DNA of 64,000 bases. Origin: Bradyrhizobium sp. CB2312. Lineage in GTDB: Bacteria; Pseudomonadota; Alphaproteobacteria; Rhizobiales; Xanthobacteraceae. The position numbers were made by a program, and so were the translations under genes. Location of the stretch: positions 5,291,501-5,355,500 of the forward strand of contig NZ_CP121668.1 in NCBI RefSeq assembly GCF_029714425.1, given 5' to 3'. Positions within the stretch are counted from its first letter, which is position 1; every line of letters starts with the position of its first letter. The notes under the pieces are model-generated. The model was not told where the DNA came from. It saw only the letters and a list, made by a program, of their open reading frames with translations, and did not search any database. Positions 25,914 to 34,124 of the stretch are shown here, piece after piece.

Positions 25914-27962
25914 ATGTCCAAGCAGTTGAAAACAAAAGGCAAAGACGATTTGTTTGACGGCAATGAGCCGAAAGCGCGTGCGAGCGCCGCGAAGGCGGCA
26001 CCGCGCGCGAGCGGTGGCGAGGCCGATTACACCGCCGCCGACATCGAGGTGCTCGAAGGCCTGGAGCCGGTGCGGCGCCGGCCCGGCATGTATATCGGCG
26101 GCACCGACGAGAAGGCACTGCATCACCTCTTCGCCGAAGTCATCGACAACTCGATGGACGAGGCGCTGGCGGGACATGCGACCTTCATCGGCGTCGAGCT
26201 CAGTGCCGACGGGTTCCTGACCGTCACCGACAACGGCCGCGGCATCCCGATCGATCCGCATCCGAAGTTCCCGAAGAAGTCGGCGCTCGAAGTCATCATG
26301 TGCACGCTGCATTCGGGCGGCAAGTTCGACAGCAAGGTCTACGAGACTTCGGGCGGTTTGCACGGCGTCGGCATCTCCGTGGTGAACGCCCTCTCCTCGC
26401 GTCTCGAGGTCGAGGTCGCGCGCAGCCAGAAACTCTACCGCATGAGTTTCGAGCGCGGCCATCCCAAGGGCAAGCTCGAGGATCTCGGCAAGATCAACAA
26501 CCGCCGCGGCACGCGCGTGCGCTTCAAGCCTGATACCGACATCTTCGGCGCCAAGGCCGCGTTCAAGCCGCAGCGCCTGTTCAAGATGACACGCTCCAAG
26601 GCCTATCTGTTCGGCGGCGTCGAGATTCGCTGGAACTGCGCACCCGAACTGCTCAAGGGTATCGAGGACGTTCCGGCGGAAGCCACATTCCACTTCCCCG
26701 GCGGCCTCAAGGACTATCTCGCCGCCGCGATCCACGCCGACACGCTGGTGCATCCCGACATCTTCTCCGGCAAGTCGGGCCGCAACGGCGCGCATGGCGC
26801 CTGCGAATGGGCCGTGGCCTGGACCGCCGATGCCGACGGCTTCCTGTCGTCCTACACCAACACGGTGCCGACACCGGACGGCGGCACGCACGAATCCGGC
26901 CTGCGCAGCGCGCTGCTGCGCGGCCTGAAGGATCACGCCGAGCGCGTCGGCCAGGGCAAGCGCGCCTCGTCCATCACGTCGGAAGACGTGATGGTGGGCG
27001 CGGCCGTGATGCTCTCGGTGTTCGTGCGCGAGCCGGAATTCCAGGGCCAGACCAAGGATCGTCTTGCCACCGCCGAGGCGCAGCGCATCGTCGAGCAGGC
27101 GATGAAGGATCCGTTCGACCATTGGCTGTCGGGCAATCCGAACATGGCCAACCGGCTGCTCGACTTCGTGATCGACCGCGCCGAGGAGCGGCTGCGCCGG
27201 CGACAGGAGAAAGAGACCGCGCGGAAAACCGCCGGCAAGAAGCTGCGCCTGCCCGGCAAGCTCGCCGATTGCACCGATGCCGGCACCGAGGGATCCGAGC
27301 TCTTCATCGTCGAGGGCGACTCGGCAGGCGGCAGCGCCAAGCAGGCGCGCGACCGCAAGACCCAGGCCGTGCTGCCGCTGCGCGGCAAGATCCTCAACGT
27401 CGCCTCCGCCGGCAAGGATAAGCTGACGGCGAATGCGCAGCTCTCCGATCTCGTGCAGGCGATCGGCTGCGGCCAGCTCTTGCATTATCGCGAAGAGGAT
27501 CTGCGCTATCAGCGCATCATCATCATGACCGACGCCGACGTCGACGGAGCCCACATCGCTTCGCTGCTGATCACTTTCTTCTACCGGCAGATGCCCCGGC
27601 TGATCGACGAAGGCCATCTCTTCCTCGCGGTGCCGCCGCTCTACAAGCTGACGCACGGCTCGAAGTCGGTCTACGCCCGCGACGACGCGCACAAGGAAGC
27701 GCTGCTCAAAAGCGAGTTCAACGCCAACGCCAAGGTCGAGGTGAACCGCTTCAAAGGCCTCGGCGAGATGATGCCGGCGCAGCTCAAGGAAACCACCATG
27801 GATCCGAGCAAGCGGACGCTGCTGAAAGTGGTGCTGCTCGCCGACGACCGCGATACCACGGCGGATTCGGTGGAGCGCCTGATGGGCACCAAGGCCGAGG
27901 CGCGCTTCGCCTTCATCTCCGACAAGGCCGAATTCGCCAGCGAAGAGCTGCTGGACGTCTGA
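25914..27962 (+). CDS. parE: DNA topoisomerase IV subunit B
   Basis: This 682-residue protein is the ATPase subunit of topoisomerase IV, which decatenates sister chromosomes with ParC. It has the GHKL ATPase domain (YIGGTDEKALHHLFAEVIDNSMDEAL; VTDNGRGIPIDPHPK; GGLHGVGISVVNALS), the transducer, and the TOPRIM domain with EGDSAGGSAKQARDRKTQA and DADVDGAHIASLL. A charged 35-residue N-terminal extension precedes the core. The short C-terminal end lacks the GyrB insert, which favours ParE. It is followed by a strong intrinsic terminator. Confidence 0.96.
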   Translation: MSKQLKTKGKDDLFDGNEPKARASAAKAAPRASGGEADYTAADIEVLEGLEPVRRRPGMYIGGTDEKALHHLFAEVIDNSMDEALAGHATFIGVELSADGFLTVTDNGRGIPIDPHPKFPKKSALEVIMCTLHSGGKFDSKVYETSGGLHGVGISVVNALSSRLEVEVARSQKLYRMSFERGHPKGKLEDLGKINNRRGTRVRFKPDTDIFGAKAAFKPQRLFKMTRSKAYLFGGVEIRWNCAPELLKGIEDVPAEATFHFPGGLKDYLAAAIHADTLVHPDIFSGKSGRNGAHGACEWAVAWTADADGFLSSYTNTVPTPDGGTHESGLRSALLRGLKDHAERVGQGKRASSITSEDVMVGAAVMLSVFVREPEFQGQTKDRLATAEAQRIVEQAMKDPFDHWLSGNPNMANRLLDFVIDRAEERLRRRQEKETARKTAGKKLRLPGKLADCTDAGTEGSELFIVEGDSAGGSAKQARDRKTQAVLPLRGKILNVASAGKDKLTANAQLSDLVQAIGCGQLLHYREEDLRYQRIIIMTDADVDGAHIASLLITFFYRQMPRLIDEGHLFLAVPPLYKLTHGSKSVYARDDAHKEALLKSEFNANAKVEVNRFKGLGEMMPAQLKETTMDPSKRTLLKVVLLADDRDTTADSVERLMGTKAEARFAFISDKAEFASEELLDV

Positions 27963-27982
27963 GGCAGGCTCCGATGCGCTGC

Positions 27983-28013
27983 AAAAGCCCCGGCCATCGG
28001 CCGGGGCTTTTTT
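27983..28013 (+). terminator. Intrinsic terminator after parE
   Basis: An AAAGCCCCGGCC arm, a 3-base ATC loop and the complement GGCCGGGGCTTT are followed by T residues. It lies 21 bases after the parE stop. Confidence 0.92.
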
Positions 28014-28357
28014 GTTGCAGCCAGGCCTCAGAGTTCCCGCGAGAGCGCGACTCGGTCAACGACTCAGGGGTCGCCGAGGGCTGAGGCAGGGCTGCCTCCA
28101 TTTCGGACAAGGGCGATGTGCTAACGAAAACTTACTCCAGGCACGAAGTCCAAAACATGACATAAAGCTTTATGATTGCTTCGTTTTTCAAGTTTCTGCC
28201 AATCGCGTTTCAAAACCCGATCGAAGGGTGTTTTCCGGCGACTGTGCCTGTGCAGCAACAGCATTTCCGGGAGAACCGTCTATAGTCCGGGCATCAGATG
28301 ACACGGACTTCAGTGCGCTCGCGCCTGCTGCGACAGACAAAGGTTGGGGATTTTAAC
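28014..28357 (+). other. Intergenic leader region of the first porin gene
   Basis: This 344-base gap holds no gene I can support. The part from about 28130 to 28220 is AT-rich (ACATAAAGCTTTATG is a palindromic word near 28163) and is a good place for the promoter of the outer-membrane protein gene. Confidence 0.45.
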
Positions 28358-29149
28358 ATGAAGAAGATTTTGCTCGCTCTGACCGCTGTTGCGGCAATGA
28401 CCGGTTCGGCCTCGGCGGCCGACCTGGCTGCCCGCCCCTACGTGAAGGCCCCGGTTGCGGCGCCCGTCGCCAACTGGACCGGCTTCTACATCTTCGGCGG
28501 CGGCGGCGGCGGCCTCTCGAACTCCGACCAGCGCGTCCAGACCACGGTCGGCGCCGTTCCGCTGACGATTGATCAGCGCCAGGGCGGTTCGGGCTGGTTC
28601 GGCACCGTCGGCCTCGGCTACGACTGGCAGTTCAACAGCACCTGGGTTGCCGGCGTGTTCGCCGATGGTCAGTTCGGCAGCATCCGCGGCACGGTGCAGG
28701 ATCCGCTCCTGTTCGGTGGCATCACCGGCAGCCAGAAGCTGGAAGACTCCTGGGCCGCTGGCGTGCGCCTCGGCTGGCTGGTTGCTCCGAACGTTCTCAC
28801 CTATGTCAACGGCGGCTACTCCGGCGCTCACTTCGGCAGCACGAACTTCCTGACGCTGGCTGGTGTCCCCGCGGGTGTTCATCTCAATGGTTACAACCGC
28901 AACGGCTGGTTCGTCGGCGGTGGCGTCGAGAACAGCCTGAACTTCTTCGGCATCTCCTCGCCCGGCTGGTTCATGAAGACCGAGTACCGTTCGGCCTTCT
29001 ACAATGCCAAGACCCAGGACATCCTGTCGGACGTCAGCAATCTTCCGGTCGGTGGTCAGAGCATCCGCGCCAACAGCTGGAACCAGACGATCTCGACCTC
29101 GCTGGTCTATCGCTTCAACTGGACCGGTCCGGTCGTCGCCAAGTACTGA
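28358..29149 (+). CDS. Omp25/OmpA-like outer-membrane beta-barrel protein
   Basis: This 263-residue protein has a Sec signal peptide (MKKILLALTAVAAMTGSASA, cleavage after residue 20). The mature start ADLAARPYVKAP...NWTGFYIFGGGGGG is typical of the rhizobial Omp25/Omp31 family. It ends in FNWTGPVVAKY; the terminal aromatic residue is the outer-membrane insertion signal. It is an 8-stranded barrel that probably stabilises the envelope. The ATG at 28358 is set by the signal peptide. A terminator follows the gene. Confidence 0.93.
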   Translation: MKKILLALTAVAAMTGSASAADLAARPYVKAPVAAPVANWTGFYIFGGGGGGLSNSDQRVQTTVGAVPLTIDQRQGGSGWFGTVGLGYDWQFNSTWVAGVFADGQFGSIRGTVQDPLLFGGITGSQKLEDSWAAGVRLGWLVAPNVLTYVNGGYSGAHFGSTNFLTLAGVPAGVHLNGYNRNGWFVGGGVENSLNFFGISSPGWFMKTEYRSAFYNAKTQDILSDVSNLPVGGQSIRANSWNQTISTSLVYRFNWTGPVVAKY

Positions 29150-29186
29150 GCGACCAAGTACTGATCCGAACGCAAGTTCAGACGTC

Positions 29187-29214
29187 AAAGCCCCGGCATC
29201 GCCCGGGGCTTTTT
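29187..29214 (+). terminator. Intrinsic terminator after the first porin gene
   Basis: AAAGCCCCGG and CCGGGGCTTT arms with a 6-base loop are followed by TT. The structure also ends 14 bases before the convergent exported-protein gene, so it may serve both directions. Confidence 0.88.
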
Positions 29215-29227
29215 CGTTGCGTGTGCA

Positions 29228-29866
29228 TCACCGGCTGACGCTCGCCTTGAGCGATCGGTACGCCTCTCCAAGCCGCCCTTCGATCGTGGCCCAATCCGCC
29301 ACCGCGATCCCCTCGCCGCGCGAATCGCGAAACGCCATCGCCTCCGCCCGCGCGATGCCGAACTGCTGGATGCCGGAATCGTCCTCGCTCTTGCCGTAGG
29401 TCAGCGCGGTGACGCGGGCGATGGTGAGGCCATAGTCGCGCGGCGCTACCGCCTCGCGCCGCGCCTGCCACCAGTCGAGCTCGAGCCGCGCGGCCTCGGC
29501 CACGTCGAATGCCACGGGCGCGGCTGGCGCAAGATCACGGTAATACGCCACGAGGGCCGGCAGGACCGCATCGGCCTCCCGGCGCGAGTGCGTCGGCTGG
29601 AACATTTTGGCTGCCTCGGCCGCGCTGAAGGCGACGTGCAGGCTGCGCAGCGGCGAGAAGCCGAACTGCGTCCGCGTCGATTCGTAGAGATGGTAGAACA
29701 GCGCGCCATAGCGCTTGTCGTAATAGTCGCGCCACATCGCGGTCTCCAGCCGCGCCATCTCGGCCGGATCGAAAGCGCGCAGATCCGCCCGGCGCGGAAC
29801 CGCGGCATAGGCCTCGACCAACACGAGGGCGATCGCCCCACCGAGGACCATCTTCCGCCGCGACAT
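29228..29866 (-). CDS. Exported or membrane-anchored protein of unknown function
   Basis: This 212-residue protein begins MSRRKMVLGGAIALVLVEAYA, an uncleaved signal anchor or signal peptide. A GGGAGGGAGG sequence directly upstream marks the start; the frame extends 34 codons further but without protein character. The rest is mostly helical and charged (AEMARLETAMWRDYYDKRYGAL; AARLELDWWQARREAV). Aromatic and acidic residues are frequent. I do not recognise the family. It is conserved in style with other alphaproteobacterial exported proteins of unknown function. Confidence 0.7.
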   Translation of the reverse strand: MSRRKMVLGGAIALVLVEAYAAVPRRADLRAFDPAEMARLETAMWRDYYDKRYGALFYHLYESTRTQFGFSPLRSLHVAFSAAEAAKMFQPTHSRREADAVLPALVAYYRDLAPAAPVAFDVAEAARLELDWWQARREAVAPRDYGLTIARVTALTYGKSEDDSGIQQFGIARAEAMAFRDSRGEGIAVADWATIEGRLGEAYRSLKASVSR

Positions 29867-30009
29867 GCATCCTCCCTCCCGGCCGCGTTGCGTCCGCGGC
29901 CATTGTATCCGAACCGAAGCTACGGCTAGTCTGGCGGGAAGTTTTCGCGGCCCGCGGCAATCGTTCATGCCGTGCGCCGCGACAGAAGCAGACCGATGGG
30001 GAGGAATGC

Positions 30010-30195
30010 ATGCGCAGATTTCTGCTTGTCGCAGGCCTGTTTGCCCTCGCCGTCGGGCTGCTCTGGATCGGCCAGGGCACGGGCACCGTTCCCTGGCCGC
30101 GATCGAGCTTCATGGTCAACCAGTTGCAATGGGCCGGCTATGGCGCCGCCATGGCCGGCTTCGGGCTGGTGCTGATCTGGCAGAGCAACCAATAG
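30010..30195 (+). CDS. 61-residue two-span membrane protein
   Basis: This small protein has two hydrophobic segments (LLVAGLFALAVGLLWIG and AGYGAAMAGFGLVLIW) joined by a short loop GTVPWPRSSFMVNQLQW. A GGGGAGG ribosome-binding site lies about 8 bases before the ATG. The next gene, an SDR, begins 21 bases after its stop, so they are likely co-transcribed. Function is unknown. Confidence 0.75.
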   Translation: MRRFLLVAGLFALAVGLLWIGQGTGTVPWPRSSFMVNQLQWAGYGAAMAGFGLVLIWQSNQ

Positions 30196-30216
30196 AAGAA
30201 ACCAGGGAATACAAGC

Positions 30217-30987
30217 ATGACATCCAACCGGTTCGATCTTCGCGGCAAGGTCGCGATCGTGACGGGAGGCAATGGTGGCATCGGCCTCGGCCTCGCCCAC
30301 GGCTTGGCCGACGCCGGCGCCGACATAGCCGTCGTCGGACGCAACGAGACCAAGTCAGCCGCAGCCGTCGCCGATCTCAGGGCGCGCGGCGTGAAGGCAA
30401 TCGCCGTCGCCACCGACGTGACCGACAAGGCGGCGGTCGCTGCCATGATCGACCGCGTCGTCAAGGAATTCGGCCGGATCGACATCCTCATCAACAATGC
30501 CGGCATGAGCATCCGCAAGCCGCCGCACGAGCTCGAGCTCGACGAGTGGAACAAGGTAATCGACACCAACCTCACCAGCGCCTTCGTGTGCTCGAAGCTC
30601 GCCTATCCCGCGCTGAAGGCATCCGGCAACGGCAAGGTGATCAACATCGGTTCAATGATGTCGATCTTCGGCGCGAGCTTCGCGACCGCCTATGCGGCGA
30701 GCAAGGGCGGCATCGTGCAGTACACCCGCGCCTGCGCCAATGCCTGGGCGCCCGACAACATCCAGGTCAACGCCATCCTGCCAGGCTGGATCGATACCGA
30801 CCTCACCCGCGGCGCGCGGCAGCAGGTCTCGGGGCTGCACGAACGGGTGCTGGCACGTACGCCCGCGGGGCGCTGGGGCGACATCGACGACTTCGCCGGA
30901 ATCGCTGTGTTCCTCGCCTCCCCCGCCTCGAACTTCGTCACGGGCACCGCGATCCCCGTCGACGGCGGGTTCTCGGTGATGGCGTAA
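30217..30987 (+). CDS. Short-chain dehydrogenase/reductase (SDR)
   Basis: This 256-residue protein is a classical SDR: VTGGNGGIGLGLA nucleotide loop (16-28), NNAGMS (93-98), and the catalytic Ser146, Tyr159 and Lys163 in the SMM...YAASK segment. The C-terminal block NAILPGWIDTDLTRGARQQ and FLASPASNFVTGTAIPVDGGFSVMA matches the KduD/gluconate-5-dehydrogenase-like group. It oxidises or reduces a small polyol or keto acid with NAD(P). It is probably co-transcribed with the small membrane protein and followed by a terminator. Confidence 0.92.
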   Translation: MTSNRFDLRGKVAIVTGGNGGIGLGLAHGLADAGADIAVVGRNETKSAAAVADLRARGVKAIAVATDVTDKAAVAAMIDRVVKEFGRIDILINNAGMSIRKPPHELELDEWNKVIDTNLTSAFVCSKLAYPALKASGNGKVINIGSMMSIFGASFATAYAASKGGIVQYTRACANAWAPDNIQVNAILPGWIDTDLTRGARQQVSGLHERVLARTPAGRWGDIDDFAGIAVFLASPASNFVTGTAIPVDGGFSVMA

Positions 30988-31024
30988 GCCTGTCCCACAC
31001 GCAGGATAACTGCACGCAAAAAAG

Positions 31025-31049
31025 AAGCCCCGGCAATGCCGGGGCTTTT
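31025..31049. terminator. Bidirectional intrinsic terminator
   Basis: Perfect arms AAGCCCCGGC (31025-31034) and GCCGGGGCTT (31038-31047) with a 3-base loop. On the plus strand T residues follow; on the minus strand the flank also starts with TT and then CTTTTT. It lies between the convergent SDR and second porin genes. Confidence 0.88.
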
Positions 31050-31102
31050 GAATTTGGGTCGTGATCGTTTTTTGTCGCTTGCTTGGTCGTTCGTTGACGC
31101 GC

Positions 31103-31870
31103 TCAGTAGCGCGCGATGACCGGGGCGTCGAACTTGTAGCTCGCGCGCACGACGGCCCACTGGATGTCGCGCGGCTTGGCATCGAAGGTGTAGTTCCCCG
31201 AGGTGCCGCCGAGCTGATAGGTCTGGCCGCCGAAGGCCGCGTAATTGTATTCGAGGCCGACGATCCAGTTGCGGGTGATGCCATATTCCCAGCCGGCGCC
31301 GACGGTCCAGCCGTTGGCCCAGTGGGTCTGACCGCCCGAGCCCGTCGCCGGGGGAACGGTGTCGCTGACGTTGAGACGGTTGTTCACGCCGGCATAGCCG
31401 CCCTTGATGTAGAACAGGTTGTTCTGCACGGCGAAGCCGGCGCGGCCCACGACCGTCGCGAGCGCGTTGGCGCGCCAAGTGAAGATGTCGTCGCCAGCAC
31501 CGAAGGCGGTGTTCACGACCGTGCCCTTGTTATCGAGGCCGGAGATCGTGCCTTCCATGCCGAACACGTAGTTGTTGGCCTGCCAGTTGTAGCCGATCTG
31601 GGCGCCGCCCATGATGCCCGAACCGCGCTGACGATAACCCTGTCCCGGAAGGAGATCGCCGAACGGCGCGCCGGTCCCGTTGTTGATGAACTGCTCGTTG
31701 GTCCAGGCGCCACCGATGTGGCCGCCGACATAGAAGCCGGTCCAGTTGAACAGCGGCTCGACATAGGCGGGCGCCTTCGTGTAGCGCGCACCGAGATCGG
31801 CGGCGGAGGCGGCGCCGGTCGAAACCAGAGCGGTCGTGCAGGCGAAGGCGGCAATCAATTTGTTACGCAT
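31103..31870 (-). CDS. Omp25-like outer-membrane beta-barrel protein
   Basis: This 255-residue protein has a signal peptide (MRNKLIAAFACTTALVSTGAASA) and the mature start ADLGARYTKAPAYVEPLFNWTGFYVGGHIGGAW, a standard Omp25 opening. It ends in SYKFDAPVIARY, with the terminal Tyr. It is a second 8-stranded porin-like barrel, related to the one at 28.4 kb. Divergent-style upstream DNA (31871-32057) holds an AT-rich spot (CTCAAATTTGAATC) that may be part of its promoter. Confidence 0.92.
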   Translation of the reverse strand: MRNKLIAAFACTTALVSTGAASAADLGARYTKAPAYVEPLFNWTGFYVGGHIGGAWTNEQFINNGTGAPFGDLLPGQGYRQRGSGIMGGAQIGYNWQANNYVFGMEGTISGLDNKGTVVNTAFGAGDDIFTWRANALATVVGRAGFAVQNNLFYIKGGYAGVNNRLNVSDTVPPATGSGGQTHWANGWTVGAGWEYGITRNWIVGLEYNYAAFGGQTYQLGGTSGNYTFDAKPRDIQWAVVRASYKFDAPVIARY

Positions 31871-32057
31871 GGTACACCCCGTGTCCCCGTGTCCTTTGAT
31901 GGGTGCACGCTCACACGCAGGTCTTACTCAAATTTGAATCAAGAAAGTTAAGACGCCGGATTGGCATACAGCGCATCGTGAATCCGTTTGCGCTGTTGCA
32001 CGCACGCAACGCGCCGCGCGCGATTTAACGCGGCATTATCCCTACCGCCTGCTTGCA

Positions 32058-33305
32058 TTACGGTGCCGGCGCGGCCTTCGGCTGCACATGCTCGGGCCGC
32101 ACGCCGATCGCCAGGAAGCGCGCGGGGATGCCTTGCAGCCACGGCACCGCGGTGAGGACGCGCAGGACCAGCGGCACCTTCAGCGGCCGATCGCCGCTCT
32201 GCAACGCGCCGCTGATGATGTTGTTCTGCACGATGACCTGCATCGCCTGCGTCATCCGCACCGGAAACGCGCGCCGGCGCCGCACCGCATCGAGTTCATC
32301 CTCGGAGGGGCGGCCGCGCTGAAGCTTGTCGGCGAGCAGGTTTGCGGTCGCGACCGCGTCCTGCACGGCGAGATTGACGCCGACGCCGCCGACAGGCGAC
32401 ATCGCATGTGCGGCATCGCCGATGCAGAGCAATCCGGGCCGCGTCCAGCGGCTCAGGCGATTGATTGCGACGGTGAGAAGCTTGAGGTCGTCAAAACTCT
32501 TCACGTCGGCGATGCCGGACCTGAGGATCGGCGCCATACGCACGACGTCGTCGAGCAGCGCCTGCAATCCCCTCGCCTTCACCACCTCATATTGCCCCTT
32601 GGCGATGACATAGGCGCATTGCCAATAGTCGCCGCGGTCGAAGGTGACCATCATCTTGCCGGGCTCGATGCGCGCGAACAGGTTCTCGGTCTCGCTCGCC
32701 CTGCGGCCGACACGGAACCACAGCACGTCCATTGGCGCGCCGATCTCCTCGACCTCGAGACCCGCGCGCTCGCGCACCGTCGAATGCCGGCCATCGCAGG
32801 CGATGGTGAGATCGGCCTCGATGTCGATCGGCCCATCCGGCGTGTTCGCGCGCACGCCCGCAATGGTGTCGCCGCGGCGGATCAGGTCGACGGCTTCCGT
32901 ATTCATCATCACCTTGAGCGATGCGAACCGCTTGCCGGCCTCGCGCAGGAAATTGAGGAAGTCCCATTGCGGCATGAAGGCGATGAAGGGATATTTCGTG
33001 TCGAGCCGGCGGAGATCGGCGATGCGCACCTTTGTGCCGCCGAACAGGCCGTCCATCTTCTGCAAGCGTTGATGCGGCAGCTTCAGGAAGTCGTCGATCA
33101 GACCGAGTTCGTCCATCACCTGGAGCGTCGAGGGATGCACCGTGTCGCCGCGAAAGTCGCGGAAGAAATCGGCATGCTTCTCCAGCACCGCGACGTCGAT
33201 GCCGGCGCGTCCGAGCAGATAGCCCAGCATCATGCCGGCCGGCCCGCCGCCGACGATGCAGCATTGGACTTTTGTCGTTCGGTTCGGTGCTTGATCCGAT
33301 GTCAT
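32058..33305 (-). CDS. FAD-dependent aromatic monooxygenase-like protein
   Basis: This 415-residue protein is a class A flavoprotein hydroxylase. It has the GxGxxG FAD loop (CCIVGGGPAGMMLGYLLGRAG, near residues 15-35), the DG motif in ACDGRHSTVRE, and the GD motif CIGDAAHAMSPVGGVGVNLAVQDA. Its best resemblance is to the UbiH/PHBH superfamily. The start is taken at the ATG at 33305; a GTG nine bases upstream is possible. An 18-base palindrome lies 32 bases upstream. Substrate unknown. Confidence 0.9.
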   Translation of the reverse strand: MTSDQAPNRTTKVQCCIVGGGPAGMMLGYLLGRAGIDVAVLEKHADFFRDFRGDTVHPSTLQVMDELGLIDDFLKLPHQRLQKMDGLFGGTKVRIADLRRLDTKYPFIAFMPQWDFLNFLREAGKRFASLKVMMNTEAVDLIRRGDTIAGVRANTPDGPIDIEADLTIACDGRHSTVRERAGLEVEEIGAPMDVLWFRVGRRASETENLFARIEPGKMMVTFDRGDYWQCAYVIAKGQYEVVKARGLQALLDDVVRMAPILRSGIADVKSFDDLKLLTVAINRLSRWTRPGLLCIGDAAHAMSPVGGVGVNLAVQDAVATANLLADKLQRGRPSEDELDAVRRRRAFPVRMTQAMQVIVQNNIISGALQSGDRPLKVPLVLRVLTAVPWLQGIPARFLAIGVRPEHVQPKAAPAP

Positions 33306-33336
33306 TGTTGCCACAACGTGCGCTGTCGCTCGGAGA

Positions 33337-33354
33337 TGAGCTAAGCTTAGCTCA
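33337..33354. promoter_or_regulatory. Perfect 18-base palindrome upstream of the monooxygenase
   Basis: TGAGCTAAGCTTAGCTCA is fully symmetric and centred about 40 bases before the monooxygenase start. A further AGCTC half lies just beyond it. Its place fits an operator in the promoter. No regulator gene is adjacent, so the protein that would bind is unknown. Confidence 0.55.
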
Positions 33355-33614
33355 GTTCAGCTCGACCGCAGTCGCAATTCGAGGTCACCTGAGGCTTGCG
33401 GCCTCGGTCGATGGGCCGCCGAAGGTCGGGTTCCACCAGCCCTAGCGCGGGCTCGATCCACAAGGAACCTCTTGGAGCCGTAGCCATACGGATTTTCCCG
33501 CTATCCGGACTTGCCTAAGATTCGACTTAAATCATTGGCGAGATCATAAGTTGTATCGCCATAAAAGATCGCGTCGCTCAATGAACGCGGCATTCGAACG
33601 AACCAGGTGGGGAA

Positions 33615-33710
33615 ATGCCAATGGCCGAGGCGTTGCAGATCAATTTCGCATTGTGGGGCATGATCGTCTGCGCGGCGATCAAGATCAGTCAGTTCCTGGC
33701 GGTAGGTTAG
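33615..33710 (+). CDS. 31-residue single-span membrane peptide
   Basis: The frame encodes MPMAEALQINFALWGMIVCA followed by AIKISQFLAVG, one hydrophobic helix. AGGTGGGG lies 5 to 12 bases before the ATG, a strong ribosome-binding site. Its TAG stop overlaps the TAA stop of the convergent small gene on the other strand. No family is recognisable, but start signal and composition favour a real small protein. Confidence 0.5.
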   Translation: MPMAEALQINFALWGMIVCAAIKISQFLAVG

Positions 33711-33901
33711 CCGAACACCATCCAGCTGATCGCGGCAAGCGCAGCGCGGGTGATGACGTAGAGCCAGCAGATCATCGCGGCGCCGACTGCGGTTAGATAG
33801 GCGCCAGCAAAGGCACGCTCGCGCATCGGCGTCTTGCTGCCAGCGAATTTCTCGGCGTCGATGTCCGCGCCCAAGCTGGCCTGATTAGCTGTATCCGACA
33901 T
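33707..33901 (-). CDS. 64-residue membrane protein
   Basis: This small protein has a polar N-terminal half (MSDTANQASLGADIDAEKFA) and a hydrophobic C-terminal half (AGAYLTAVGAAMICWLYVITRAALAAISWMVFG) that could form one long or two short membrane helices. GGAGGTGAG lies just upstream of the ATG, close to the ideal anti-ribosomal sequence. It is convergent with, and overlaps by the stop codons, the 31-residue peptide gene. Function is unknown. Confidence 0.7.
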   Translation of the reverse strand: MSDTANQASLGADIDAEKFAGSKTPMRERAFAGAYLTAVGAAMICWLYVITRAALAAISWMVFG

Positions 33902-34124
33902 GTCTCACCTCCGGCGACGGAGTATGGCGCAGGAATGTTGCGTCCAGCCGACAGCAACGTGGAAAGCGCGGGGGCGGTAGCCTGGCAAAAGCGAGATGCC
34001 CTGAAATATCTGGCGCGCATTCCGCTGCCGGAACTTGCAAAAAACATAACCTTGCAGGTTCTTCCCAGCCCCGCCACCATTCTAAGGTCCCGCGCGTCAC
34101 GACGCGGCCGATGGTCGGGCGGCG

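Noticed and set aside
25905..27692. 595-codon minus-strand frame opposite parE
   Set aside because: It mirrors parE codons and has no motifs; parE is unmistakable on the other strand.
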